Shown here piece by piece: positions 8,346 to 17,142 of a stretch of 39,016 nucleotides of DNA. The notes under the pieces are model-generated. The model did no database searches, was not told the DNA's origin, and saw only the letters and a list, made by a program, of their open reading frames with translations. The position numbers and the translations under genes were made by a program. Every line of letters begins with the position of its first letter. Position 1 is the stretch's first letter. Source of the stretch: Bacteroidota bacterium. Its GTDB lineage: Bacteria > Bacteroidota > Rhodothermia > Rhodothermales > Bin80. The stretch covers positions 1-39,016 of the forward strand of contig JAPOUL010000042.1 in NCBI GenBank assembly GCA_026708685.1, given 5' to 3'.

Positions 8346-10130
8346 TTACGAGTTCATCGTAACCAGGAACTCATCATTGCTTTTGGTGGATCGCATCCGA
8401 TCCAGTAGAAAATTCATGGCTTGAATGGGGTCCATGTCAGCAAGGAGCTTACGAAGAATCCAGATCCGGGCCAGGCGGGCATCGTTGAGTAGAAGCTCTT
8501 CTCTGCGTGTTCCACTCATGACAACATTGATGGCTGGAAAGATGCGACGATCTGACATTTCACGGTTGAGGACCAGCTCCATATTTCCCGTCCCCTTGAA
8601 TTCTTCAAAAATGACTTCATCCATACGACTTCCGGTATCAATCAGAGCGGTTCCTATGATTGTCAAAGATCCACCTTCCTCCACATTTCTTGCCGCACCA
8701 AAGAATCGTTTTGGACCTCGGAGTGCGGTTGCATCCAATCCTCCAGAAATGGTACGTCCTGAATCGGGGCATACGGAGTTGTGTGCGCGAGCGAGGCGGG
8801 TGATGGAATCAAGAAGAATGACGACATCCTGCCTGGTTTCGACAAGGCGCTTGGCCTTTTCAAGAACGATGTTGGCCACCTCAACATGACGAGAGGGCTC
8901 CTGATCAAATGTCGAAGCAACGACTTCGCCGTCAACATGACGTTCCATATCGGTAACCTCTTCGGGGCGTTCATCCACCAATAAGATAATGAGATGGGCC
9001 TCTGGGTGGTTCGCACTGATGGCATTGGCGATTTTTTGCAGGAGAATGGTTTTGCCCGTTTTTGGTTGTGCAACAATGAGCCCTCTCTGCCCTTTACCAA
9101 TCGGAGCAAAGAGGTCAAGCACGCGCATGGACATATCCCGAGCACGGGTTTCAAGTCCGAGGATCTCTTCGGGATAGAGAGGAGTCAAGTAATCAAATGT
9201 TGGACGCTCTTCCACGGCCCCTGGATCATTTCCATTGATTTTTTTGACATGAATAAGGGCGTGGTAGCGTTCGCCGTCCTTGGGTGGACGAACCTGACCA
9301 TCCACAGTGTCTCCTACCCGAAGTTTAAATCGTTTGATTTGACTTGGGGAGACATAAATATCCTCAGGGCTGGGTAGATAATTGTAAGACGATGCCCTGA
9401 GAAAGCCATACCCATCGGGGAGAACTTCCAGCACTCCCGTTTTATCGATCATCGTGCTGGGATCAATCTTACGGGGATCAATCTGGCCGACATAGGGAAG
9501 TTTTGGTTCTGGTGTCCGCCTGCGTCGATCCTCCTTGGGGTGCACCCGAGAATCTCTACGATTACGCCGATTGTTGGATGGTTTTTTATGGCGACTTCCT
9601 GGGCGGCCTCCCCGTGGGGGTCTGGTATCGGATTCGTATTGTGGAGCAGGACGTGCCTGTTCAGGATATGAATGCTCAGATGAACCCGAGCTCATGCGAG
9701 GACCAATGTGATTGATCGGTTTTTTTCGGGACATTTTAGGTTCAGGATTTCGAAACGATTTGGGTTGTGCAGGAGATGGAGTGGCAGAACGAGAAGGAGG
9801 TTCTGAAGGAGCAGGTAGATGCTCACCTGTGGGTTGAGGTGATGGTTGTGATTTTGGTGGATCAAACTCCAGCCTTGGCTGATGGGGGGGCGGAGTATTG
9901 AGAGGTTGAGGAGTGCTGCGTGGTTCTTGGGGAGCGGGTTGGGGCTCACTGGGAGCTATGGAATCATTGGAGACAGTTCCATTACCAGATTCGGCTTGAC
10001 TCCTGTAATGTTGCAAAATCAAATCAATCAATTCTTGCTTGCGTAGATACTTCCATCCATCAGCTCCCATCTCGCGGGCAATATCTTTAAGCTCAGGTAG
10101 TTTTTTGGCTTTGAGTAGAACTTGGTTCAT
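8346..10130 (-). CDS. rho: Transcription termination factor Rho with long disordered N-terminal insertion
   Basis: Hexameric RNA-dependent ATPase that ends transcription. From ATG 10130 the protein has 594 residues: a Rho-N/SAP-like domain (1-45, [15 protein letters not shown]), a Pro/Gln/Ser-rich then Arg/Lys-rich low-complexity segment (about 46-215), the OB-fold RNA-binding domain (232-297, [14 protein letters not shown]), and the ATPase core with Walker A AQPKTGKT (354-361), Walker [13 protein letters not shown] and the R-loop segment [14 protein letters not shown] at 10193 would add 21 residues, but the ATG gives the canonical start. The insertion is basic and probably adds RNA or partner contacts, as in Rho of other Bacteroidota and Actinobacteria. 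HAD and proline dehydrogenase genes follow. Confidence 0.95.
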   Translation of the reverse strand: MNQVLLKAKKLPELKDIAREMGADGWKYLRKQELIDLILQHYRSQAESGNGTVSNDSIAPSEPQPAPQEPRSTPQPLNTPPPHQPRLEFDPPKSQPSPQPTGEHLPAPSEPPSRSATPSPAQPKSFRNPEPKMSRKKPINHIGPRMSSGSSEHSYPEQARPAPQYESDTRPPRGGRPGSRHKKPSNNRRNRRDSRVHPKEDRRRRTPEPKLPYVGQIDPRKIDPSTMIDKTGVLEVLPDGYGFLRASSYNYLPSPEDIYVSPSQIKRFKLRVGDTVDGQVRPPKDGERYHALIHVKKINGNDPGAVEERPTFDYLTPLYPEEILGLETRARDMSMRVLDLFAPIGKGQRGLIVAQPKTGKTILLQKIANAISANHPEAHLIILLVDERPEEVTDMERHVDGEVVASTFDQEPSRHVEVANIVLEKAKRLVETRQDVVILLDSITRLARAHNSVCPDSGRTISGGLDATALRGPKRFFGAARNVEEGGSLTIIGTALIDTGSRMDEVIFEEFKGTGNMELVLNREMSDRRIFPAINVVMSGTRREELLLNDARLARIWILRKLLADMDPIQAMNFLLDRMRSTKSNDEFLVTMNS

Positions 10131-10399
10131 AAAAAAGGAAAGGATAATAGCAGGATAAGGATCTACCTGCTGGGTTGGAGAGTTACCGCTCAATGCGGCA
10201 AAAGTATGAAAAGTTGGTGAGAATCGGAAGAGTGAATATCAGCAGTAATGTTCTTACTGTCTGACAAAGTGTTTCAAATCAACATGGTAGCCATACGATA
10301 TCGTAGAATAGAGATCGCTACTACCATTGCTTACAAGTGAAGTATAAGTAACTCAAAATAAAAGGTGAAGGCGAAGAATATCACCATGTGTAAATATAA

Positions 10400-10645
10400 A
10401 CACATGCAACCGTTCCAGTGCTTAATCTGGCATTGAAAATGGTTGTACACACTCAGAACATTCAGAGAGAAATCCAAAACGGCCACATACAAAGATACTT
10501 TCTGGGAAAACCAAACCTGCAGTGACTCCATGGGTTTCGGACAACCCATTCAAACGGATATGAAACGTTCAACTTTGGTGTTGAAAAGAAGGTTCCCAAA
10601 GTGAACTGGATCAACGCTCACCCCCAAGTTACGAATAAATGCTAA
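10400..10645 (+). pseudogene. Decayed coding remnant in the rho-folC gap
   Basis: The 435-bp gap between the divergently oriented ends of rho and folC is not empty. On the plus strand one frame runs from just after TAA 10397-10399 to TAA 10643-10645, with a single in-frame TGA at 10523-10525. It reads NIQREIQNGHIQRYFLGKPN before the stop and SNGYETFNFGVEKKVPKV and NWINAHPQVTNKC after it, which is protein-like. The frame overlaps the folC stop by 17 bp. No family is recognised. The rho promoter and leader should also lie between 10131 and about 10400, but no clear element is seen. Confidence 0.3.
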
Positions 10646-11882
10646 GAAATGCTTCGGCCAGATAGTGAGAACCGCAGATCAAGATGACATCCTTTTCAGA
10701 TACATGACATCGTACAAGGTCCCACATCATTGGAACGGACCCCGTTGCAATCACATTGAGCCCGCTTCTTTGAAGGCTATTCGCCATTTCTGCACCTGCA
10801 TAAGCACGTGCAAGGTCAAGTTCACACACATACATGTGCAAGGATGGATATCTGGCGAGTTCCACTGCGACTCCACCGAGGTCCTTGTCATTCATTAATG
10901 ACAGTAATAGATGAATCGAACCGAATTGAGTGACATAATCAAGGGCGGCAGCAATTCCGGCGGGGTTATGTGCAACATCCAGAACCGTGAGAGGGGTTTT
11001 ACGCAGAATTTCTAGACGGCCTCTCAATCCTGTGAGAGTGTGAACCTGTGAGAGTCCCAGTTCAACAAGATCGGGATGATGATGGACTTGGGGGAACAGC
11101 AGCTCTGCACTTCGTGCAGATATGAGCGCATTATGCATGTAATGTACGGGAGCAGCTTCCGAAGTTGTGGGGTGTTCATACTGATGATTGGGAGTATGGA
11201 GAAATCCATCTTCCACATGACCAACTTCGATCCATGGAGCATCCATTTGGGCCGCCACATCATTCACAATGTCTTGGGTGAAGTCATGTCCGGTTGCAGA
11301 AATCACGGGAACATGTTTTTTGACAATCCCAGCTTTTTCGTGGGTGATCTCATCCAACGTCGTGCCGAGAATCCGTGTATGATCCAGATCAATGTTGGTG
11401 ATCACTGAGAGAGCAGGTTGGACAATATTGGTTGCATCAAGTCTGCCACCCAAGCCCGTTTCCACAATGGCAAAATCCACGGTGGACTCTGCAAAATATA
11501 AAAAGCCTAACGCAGTCATGGCCTCAAAAAAACTGGGTTGCAGGCAGTCCAATAGATCTTGGTAACGATCAAGAGCACTTTCCATCCATTGAAAAGGTAC
11601 GGGAATTCCGTTGAGTCGAATCCGTTCAGAGAGGTGAAGCAGATGCGGTGAGGTATAGAGTCCCATACGATATCCGGCAACCTGTCCAATAGATGCAATC
11701 ATGCTGGCGACTGTTCCCTTACCATTGGTGCCAGCAATGTGCACGCTGGAGAAGGATTGATGGGGGTTCCCCATGGGTTCAAGGAGCATGGAAATCCCCT
11801 GCAGTCCAGGTTTTATCGCAGCATTGCCCAGCTCAGAGTAGCGAGGTAGATTCAGGAGGCGATCTGCAAATTCAGGAGACAT
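10629..11882 (-). CDS. folC: Bifunctional folylpolyglutamate synthase / dihydrofolate synthase
   Basis: Adds glutamate to dihydropteroate and to reduced folates, an ATP-dependent cytosolic step of folate synthesis and retention. The 417-residue protein has the P-loop HIAGTNGKGTVASMI (about 48-62), the following GLYTSPHLLHLSERIRLNG (folate-site helix), the Mur-ligase-type metal-binding segment FAIVETGLGGRLDATN, ITNIDLDHTRILG with KAGIVKK, and the C-terminal domain motif TVLDVAHNPAGI. Its ATG overlaps the porX TAA by one base (TAATG), so translation is almost certainly coupled to porX. FolE and a PTPS homologue lie 22 kb away. No fused accD or dedA neighbour is seen. Confidence 0.95.
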   Translation of the reverse strand: MSPEFADRLLNLPRYSELGNAAIKPGLQGISMLLEPMGNPHQSFSSVHIAGTNGKGTVASMIASIGQVAGYRMGLYTSPHLLHLSERIRLNGIPVPFQWMESALDRYQDLLDCLQPSFFEAMTALGFLYFAESTVDFAIVETGLGGRLDATNIVQPALSVITNIDLDHTRILGTTLDEITHEKAGIVKKHVPVISATGHDFTQDIVNDVAAQMDAPWIEVGHVEDGFLHTPNHQYEHPTTSEAAPVHYMHNALISARSAELLFPQVHHHPDLVELGLSQVHTLTGLRGRLEILRKTPLTVLDVAHNPAGIAAALDYVTQFGSIHLLLSLMNDKDLGGVAVELARYPSLHMYVCELDLARAYAGAEMANSLQRSGLNVIATGSVPMMWDLVRCHVSEKDVILICGSHYLAEAFLSIYS

Positions 11883-13456
11883 TATGTCTTCCGAGGTCGC
11901 ATGGTTACTACCGGCAGGATCATCTCTTCCATGGAAGCACCTCCATGTTGCATGGAGTCATTGTATCGGTTACGATAGTGATTATAATTTGTTGGATAGA
12001 CGAAATAGTAGTCTTCCTTGGCAATGATAAAGCAGTCTTCAGAGCTTTTGGACGGCAAGCCAAAAGCTCTTGGGTCGCGGACAATCATCGCATGGCGAGG
12101 ATCCGCAGAGATGTTACGGCCCACTTTGTAACGCAGTGCAGTGGAGGTATTTCGATCGCCCCGAACTTTTGTTTCATGGAGACTTCGAATCGCCCCATGA
12201 TCGGTGGTAATAATAATGGTGCAGTCTTTCTTGGAGAGTGTCTGGAAGGACTGATACAACCAGGAGTGCTGAAACCAGGTACGGGTTAACGCTCGATATG
12301 CACGCTCATCGGGGGAGAGTTCGCGGATTACATCGGAGTCCGCTCTACTGTGGGCAAGGATATCGACAAAGTTGATCACCACTGCATTCAAATCAGCCTG
12401 TAAATAATGGTTGACATCCTGAGCAAAGATGCGTCCGTCTTCTTTTCCGATCAATTTCTTGTAGCGCATGGAGATATGACTGAGATTGAGGCGTTCAAGG
12501 CAGGAGAGCAGGAGGGTCCGTTCATGCTGGTTGCGACTGTGCTCTTCACTGTCTTCACCTTGCCAGAGGGAGGGATGGCGTCGGTGGATTTCAGAGGGCA
12601 GAAGCCCACTGAAGATGGAATTACGTGAATAAGGAGTAGCCGTAGGCAAGATTCCCATACAGAAATCCGTCTGTATGGAGAACAGTGGACGCAGCAGAGA
12701 TTCAAACTCCAGCCACTGATCATAGCGCATGCAGTCAATGACCAAGAAAAGAACGGGATGCTGTGGCTTGAGATGAGGGATGACACACTGCGAAATGACT
12801 TGGTGAGAAAGGATGGGGGTGGTATCGGTTGAACGGGAGTAATAGGAGCGAATCCAATCTGGATAGGAGTCTTCAATGTATCGACCAAATAAGCGGTTTG
12901 CTTCCCGATACTGATCTTCCAGTACTTGGCGAGCTCCCTCGTCATTGTCGAGTTGACGATCATACTTGACGAGTTCCCGATACAAGCTGACCCATTGATC
13001 CACACCTGTACAATGATGGAGGGCTTCAGAAATAGCACTGAATCGGTGCATGTAATTCTGAGAAACCCGTGCATTACGCAGTTGAATTCGTTCAAGAAGT
13101 CGCTTGCATGTCAGCAGAATTTGACTGGGGTTTACAGGCTTGGTCAAATAGTCACTGATTTGTCCTCCCAGTGCTTCTTCCATCAGATGTTCTTCCTCAC
13201 TTTTGGTGACCATGATCACTGGAAGCTCGGGGCGTATTTGCTTGATGGCCGCAAGCGTCTCCAATCCCCCCATGCCGGGCATTTGCTCGTCCAAAAGAAC
13301 AATATTAATCAGATCGTTCTGAGTAACGGCCTCAACGGCATCCGCACCGTTAGATACGCATGTAACATGGTATCCACGGTTTTCAAGAAAGAGCACATGG
13401 GATCGGAGCAGATCAATTTCATCGTCTGCCCAGAGAATAGATCCGGCTATAGACAT
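11882..13456 (-). CDS. porX: PorX-like response regulator with PglZ domain (T9SS regulator)
   Basis: A 524-residue two-domain protein matching PorX, the response regulator that controls T9SS genes in Porphyromonas and relatives. Residues 1-120 are a receiver domain: acidic pocket WADDEID, phospho-acceptor Asp56 in LLDEQMPGMGG, and the switch residues in MVTKS and YLTKP. A helical linker follows, then from about residue 235 a PglZ domain of the alkaline-phosphatase superfamily with metal-binding motifs VIDCMRYDQW, the likely catalytic Thr in GILPTATPYSRN, and TTDHGAIRSL near the C-terminus. There is no DNA-binding domain. ATG 13456 is preferred to a TTG one codon upstream. The LRR gene with its sorting domain and the terminal S8 peptidase are plausible clients. 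No partner PorY kinase is in the window. Confidence 0.92.
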   Translation of the reverse strand: MSIAGSILWADDEIDLLRSHVLFLENRGYHVTCVSNGADAVEAVTQNDLINIVLLDEQMPGMGGLETLAAIKQIRPELPVIMVTKSEEEHLMEEALGGQISDYLTKPVNPSQILLTCKRLLERIQLRNARVSQNYMHRFSAISEALHHCTGVDQWVSLYRELVKYDRQLDNDEGARQVLEDQYREANRLFGRYIEDSYPDWIRSYYSRSTDTTPILSHQVISQCVIPHLKPQHPVLFLVIDCMRYDQWLEFESLLRPLFSIQTDFCMGILPTATPYSRNSIFSGLLPSEIHRRHPSLWQGEDSEEHSRNQHERTLLLSCLERLNLSHISMRYKKLIGKEDGRIFAQDVNHYLQADLNAVVINFVDILAHSRADSDVIRELSPDERAYRALTRTWFQHSWLYQSFQTLSKKDCTIIITTDHGAIRSLHETKVRGDRNTSTALRYKVGRNISADPRHAMIVRDPRAFGLPSKSSEDCFIIAKEDYYFVYPTNYNHYRNRYNDSMQHGGASMEEMILPVVTMRPRKT

Positions 13457-13638
13457 CAACGTCGAATGGTTTAGTGAGCCGTAGCCGTAGTGTCAGAGGC
13501 AAGAATTTAGGATAGAATTTATATGTATACGAATGGATGGCGATTAAGTTGGAGCCACCATCCAATAGCAACCTGATGAAGTCTGCATCGTACAAATCAG
13601 TGACAACTATCTCCATTCACCATCCATCCCAATTCATC

Positions 13639-14163
13639 ATGGCATCAAAAGGCTTGTCCGAACGCATGCAGGTAGCACTCAACCGCCAAATCAAGGCAGA
13701 GTTTGATTCTGCCTATTTATATCTTGGTTTATCTGCTGAAATGGAAACACGGAATCTTAAGGGCTTTGCTCACTGGCTACGGGTACAGTGGGAAGAGGAA
13801 CTTGCACATGGATTTAAATTGTATGACTTTTTACTGCAGCGTGATGCGAAAGTAGAACTTCACGCTCTTGATAAGCCATCAGTTGATTCTCAGAAGACGA
13901 TTCTCGAAATATTCTCTGATGTTCTACATCATGAGCAGTACATTACGGCACGCATCAATGAGTTGTACGCACTCGCCCTAGAAGACGGAGACTATGGCTC
14001 CCAAACGCTGTTGCACTGGTTCATTGAAGAGCAGATGGAGGAAGAGGAGTCCGCTCGTGAGATCATAGACAACTTACGTTTAGTCGGCGAATCAGGGGCA
14101 GCCCTTTTTCTTTTGGATCGTGAAATGTCTCAGAGATCGGAGGCCCACCACGAAGATCATTAA
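13639..14163 (+). CDS. ftnA: Ferritin (FtnA-like, non-haem)
   Basis: Iron-storage ferritin subunit of 174 residues that would assemble into a 24-mer and oxidise Fe(II). The four-helix bundle carries the ferroxidase ligands Glu21 (IKAEFDSAYLYL), Glu54 and His57 (EEELAHGFKLYDFL), Glu99 (LHHEQ) and the Glu/Gln cluster FIEEQMEEE around 129-136. The ATG at 13639 gives the standard N-terminus; an in-frame ATG at 13537 would add 34 residues that do not look ferritin-like. The gene is divergent from porX, with the regulatory region in the 182-bp gap. No Fur box was identified by eye. Confidence 0.94.
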   Translation: MASKGLSERMQVALNRQIKAEFDSAYLYLGLSAEMETRNLKGFAHWLRVQWEEELAHGFKLYDFLLQRDAKVELHALDKPSVDSQKTILEIFSDVLHHEQYITARINELYALALEDGDYGSQTLLHWFIEEQMEEEESAREIIDNLRLVGESGAALFLLDREMSQRSEAHHEDH

Positions 14164-14201
14164 TTCGGTGCATCCCGTGTGATGCACTGCCGCACATATC
14201 T

Positions 14202-15080
14202 ATGTCTGCATTACGATTTTTGCTTCCAGGGGTGATTCCTTTGGAAGACTTTCAAGCAACATCCATCAAAGCTCAGCAAGTGGCTCCAGGGATTCTAATG
14301 TTGGTTGGATTAGGAGGCAATATTGGCGTTTCCTACGGCAAGGATGCCACCTTTATGATAGACGGTCAATTTGGGCCACTCTCAGAAAAAATCCTTGATT
14401 CCATTACAGAGTACACGGACCATCCTGTACAGTTTCTTCTCAATACCCACTGGCATCTTGATCATGTCGCTGCCAATGAAGAGTTAGCCCAGCGTGGTAT
14501 TACCATCATGGCACATGAAGAGGTTCGCACGCGAATGAATACGGACCAAGTTCTTCCAGCATTTGGTTGTACGGTCCCTGCATTTCCCAGCATAGCTCTC
14601 CCAAGAGTCACCTTTACCGAAGATCTTCATTTTCATTGGAATGATGAGATCATAGAAATTTTTCATGCACCGGGTGCTCATACCGATGGAGATGTGATGG
14701 TTCACTTCCACAAAGCGAATGTGATCCAGATGAGTGATATCTATTTTAATGGAATGTATCCGCTCATTGATGTAGATTGTGGGGGGTCTATTGATGGAAT
14801 GATTCAAGCAGTAGAAGAGGTCCTTTCTCGCTGTGATGAACAGACCAAAATCATTCCTGGTCATGGAGATCTTTCTGATCCGTCAGAACTTGAGGCCTAC
14901 CGAGATATGATGGTCATTGCCAGAGATACCATTTCCTCGTTGATTGATCAGGGGAAGTCGCTTCAAGACATTCTTGACTCCAAGCCTACCTCAGCGTTGG
15001 ATGCGGATTGGGGACAAGGCGTTTTGGAACCCGATGGCTTTGTTCAACACATCTACGCTTCCATCATCCAGCCCAGTTAA
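14202..15080 (+). CDS. Metallo-beta-lactamase-fold hydrolase
   Basis: A 292-residue protein with all metal ligands of the MBL fold: HWHLDH (His83, His85, Asp87, His88), GAHTDGD (His160), MSDIYF (Asp179) and PGHGD (His221), so a dinuclear zinc site is expected. No clear signal peptide, so it is probably cytoplasmic. The closest look is to the cyclase-like/SoxH-like branch with PGAHTDGDVMVHF rather than to true beta-lactamases or glyoxalase II. The substrate cannot be read from sequence. It lies 38 bp after ferritin on the same strand. Its 3' end overlaps the end of the dnaJ-like gene by 4 bp. Confidence 0.9.
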   Translation: MSALRFLLPGVIPLEDFQATSIKAQQVAPGILMLVGLGGNIGVSYGKDATFMIDGQFGPLSEKILDSITEYTDHPVQFLLNTHWHLDHVAANEELAQRGITIMAHEEVRTRMNTDQVLPAFGCTVPAFPSIALPRVTFTEDLHFHWNDEIIEIFHAPGAHTDGDVMVHFHKANVIQMSDIYFNGMYPLIDVDCGGSIDGMIQAVEEVLSRCDEQTKIIPGHGDLSDPSELEAYRDMMVIARDTISSLIDQGKSLQDILDSKPTSALDADWGQGVLEPDGFVQHIYASIIQPS

Positions 15081-15859
15081 CCTTCCATGAGTCCAGCTGC
15101 GTGGGCTGCTCCTTGAAGGATCTTGATCTCCAGGGAATTCAGAGGTGTGATGTGGAGATTCACCAGTAGGTCGCCCGTTTTCCGCGTTTCCGATTGCACC
15201 CCTCTCCCCTTGTATCGAAGTTTGGTTCCATGCGTGGAATTGGGGGGGATCTCTATCGTTAGTGGCTCACCATAAAGATCCGTGAAGGTTTTGGAGGATC
15301 CCACCAGTGCTTCAAGGCCATTCAGCGACAGGTGCATATGCAAATTCGCTCCTTTACGGGTAAATACGGAGTGCGGGAGGATTTTGAAGGTGAAGATGCG
15401 TTCGTTTGGATCATCGGATGCACGGACCCGGAATTTATTTTTCACGCCAGGGGGGAGAACAATTCTGGTCAACGATCCATCTTTTCCCCGAATGATGACG
15501 GGCCCTCCGCGGATTGCCCGTTCTAAGGAAATATTGACGACATTACTTCGTCCGCCAAATAATTCTTCAAAAAACTCCCCGATACTGGAGAAGAAATCAT
15601 CTACAAATACGGGAGATGGGTCGGGTTGTATGGATCGCCTCAGTTGGTCATAGGCTCTTCGGCGGCTGGGATCAGAGAGAATGCTATAAGCCTGCTGAAG
15701 TTGCTTAAATCGCTCTTCTGCTTCACTGTCTCCTGGGTTACGATCGGGGTGATGCTGATGGGCAAGTTTTCGATAGGCCGCTTTGATTTCATCGGGGGAG
15801 GCTGTGTAGTTGACCCCCATGACTGCATAAAGATCATCCGAGGTAGTTAACCGTGCCAT
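15077..15859 (-). CDS. DnaJ/CbpA-like co-chaperone without zinc finger
   Basis: A 260-residue Hsp40. The J-domain (about 8-75) has the HPD motif in HQHHPDRNPG and the usual helix IV (YDQLRRS); it would stimulate DnaK ATPase activity. There is a short linker with FFSSIGEFFEELFGG in place of the Gly/Phe region, no CxxCxGxG zinc repeats, and two C-terminal beta-domains (INISLERAIRGG-like segment and LHMHLSLNGLEALVGSSK, GTKLRYKGRG). This makes it a type II/CbpA-like protein. ATG 15859. The dnaK gene is not in the window. It is convergent with the MBL hydrolase. Confidence 0.9.
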   Translation of the reverse strand: MARLTTSDDLYAVMGVNYTASPDEIKAAYRKLAHQHHPDRNPGDSEAEERFKQLQQAYSILSDPSRRRAYDQLRRSIQPDPSPVFVDDFFSSIGEFFEELFGGRSNVVNISLERAIRGGPVIIRGKDGSLTRIVLPPGVKNKFRVRASDDPNERIFTFKILPHSVFTRKGANLHMHLSLNGLEALVGSSKTFTDLYGEPLTIEIPPNSTHGTKLRYKGRGVQSETRKTGDLLVNLHITPLNSLEIKILQGAAHAAGLMEG

Positions 15860-16203
15860 TGGATTATTTGATATTTATGGACTGACATGAAGATTCACCA
15901 AGGGTATCAAGCGCCTTGGCAACGATGAGAGGTTGATCTGCCCATGTACAGTATGTCGAGAGAATGAGAATGAATCAAAAGAAGAGATGATCGCAGATGA
16001 CTGAGGTTCTAATGTGATGGGTCATCGCCAAGTATGATCTTGAGGAACCAACAAATGAAATAAGATACCCAGATCTGGCAATTCTATATTTGATTATGGA
16101 TTGATCAAGAATTAATCAAGCCATAATAAGGGACATACATGTGCGGTTATCCAGAATCATTTGATACAACGGGGCGAATAATAGATGGGCATGTCTGAAA
16201 TGA

Positions 16204-16440
16204 GTTTCCAAAATCGAGAGAGTATGCCAAAAGACGAAAGAGATTCAGAGCTGGGTCACACAGCAAGGATTAGAAGACATCAAAGGATTTGAATCAGCCC
16301 ACTTACATTGGCTAATTACTGCAAAGAAAGCGTCACTATTTGAACCTAAAAGATCCGCTTTTAGCGTTCACACATGCCTTTCAAAGCAGTTTTCATTCAT
16401 ATTCAGGAACAAGATCCTCGATTACGGGATGGAAAGGTAA
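16204..16440 (+). other. Start-less protein-like frame in the 15860-16705 gap
   Basis: The 850-bp gap after the dnaJ-like gene has no intact gene. Within it, one plus-strand frame of 78 codons from 16204 is open to TAA 16438-16440, has no ATG, GTG or TTG near its start, and reads KTKEIQSWVTQQGLEDIKGF and ESAHLHWLITAKKASLF. After the TAA the same frame continues open for another 45 codons. Just upstream, at about 16025-16100, another frame reads YDLEEPTNEIRYPDLAILYL. These look like worn coding fragments, but no family is recognisable. Confidence 0.2.
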
Positions 16441-16499
16441 AGGGACTTGAACCCCCATCTTCTGACGATCAGAAATGTTCACCATGACACCATACATTT
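16430..16499 (-). pseudogene. Degenerate tRNA-like element
   Basis: The minus strand folds as a worn cloverleaf. The acceptor pairs 6 of 7 (AAATGTA with TACCTTT). The D-stem GTGT/ACAT encloses a loop with GG, the anticodon stem TTCTG/CAGAA encloses only five bases instead of seven, and the T-arm is GGGGG-TTCAAGT-CCCTT with two wobble pairs. An encoded CCA closes it, but without a separate discriminator base. The two-base loss in the anticodon loop and the acceptor mismatch argue against a working tRNA. It is most likely a tRNA relic or a duplicated tRNA end left by integration. Identity cannot be assigned. Confidence 0.35.
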
Positions 16500-16705
16500 C
16501 TCAATGGACGCTGTTTACGCAAGATATGTAACGATGTTCATTTTTGCACTCACTCACTCCGTTCCGATAATCTAATCTTCCTAAAGTTTCACCAACTCAT
16601 TGATAAAGTTGGCAAGACCTACCTTTTGCATAAACTTTTCACTTAACTCCAGCCTTTTCGGCCGTGGATTGAAGGATATGATAGAAGTTCGTTCCAACCT
16701 ACTAC

Positions 16706-16921
16706 ATGAGCTACGCCCAAGAGATGACGGTGGAAGAAATGCAAACCCACATACGATACCACTTGTCCACCCGTGAATCTACTCGATACCTGAATCTTCT
16801 ATCCCAATTGCTAGAATGCCTGACCGCTGCCATGTACGACTATCGTACCATGAAAAGTGAATGGAAGTCCATCATCAAAATGCTGGATAAGCCAATAATC
16901 ACTCTGTCTAAGCAGGCATAG
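16706..16921 (+). CDS. Small hypothetical protein
   Basis: A 71-residue frame from ATG 16706, charged and helical throughout (VEEMQTHIRYHLSTRESTRY, LNLLSQLLECLTAAMYDYR), with no signal peptide, TM segment or metal motif. It lies alone in the accessory stretch, 221 bp before the ATPase gene on the same strand. It may be a real small gene, a fragment, or chance. Nothing in it suggests a function. Confidence 0.28.
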   Translation: MSYAQEMTVEEMQTHIRYHLSTRESTRYLNLLSQLLECLTAAMYDYRTMKSEWKSIIKMLDKPIITLSKQA

Positions 16922-17142
16922 ATCTTTGATGATATAGATGAAATCTTTTGGGGATCGGGTGCAAAACATCCCATGTGACTAGGACTTCCAAGGGGTTCAT
17001 TGCCATAACTGGACTAGGCTGCTCCCCATACACCATCGTATCATTGTGGTCTTTCTAACCAGTGTATCTCTACGGTCGCATGGAACCAGAGAAGAGATGG
17101 AGAGTTGACTTATGTCATTGTTGAGAATTTTCACATGTCATC

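Noticed and set aside
8425..8889. 154-codon plus-strand frame inside rho
   Set aside because: Antisense shadow of the highly conserved rho ATPase core.
10331..10549. 72-codon minus-strand frame upstream of rho
   Set aside because: Hydrophobic but without signal or family features, and opposite the better plus-strand remnant.
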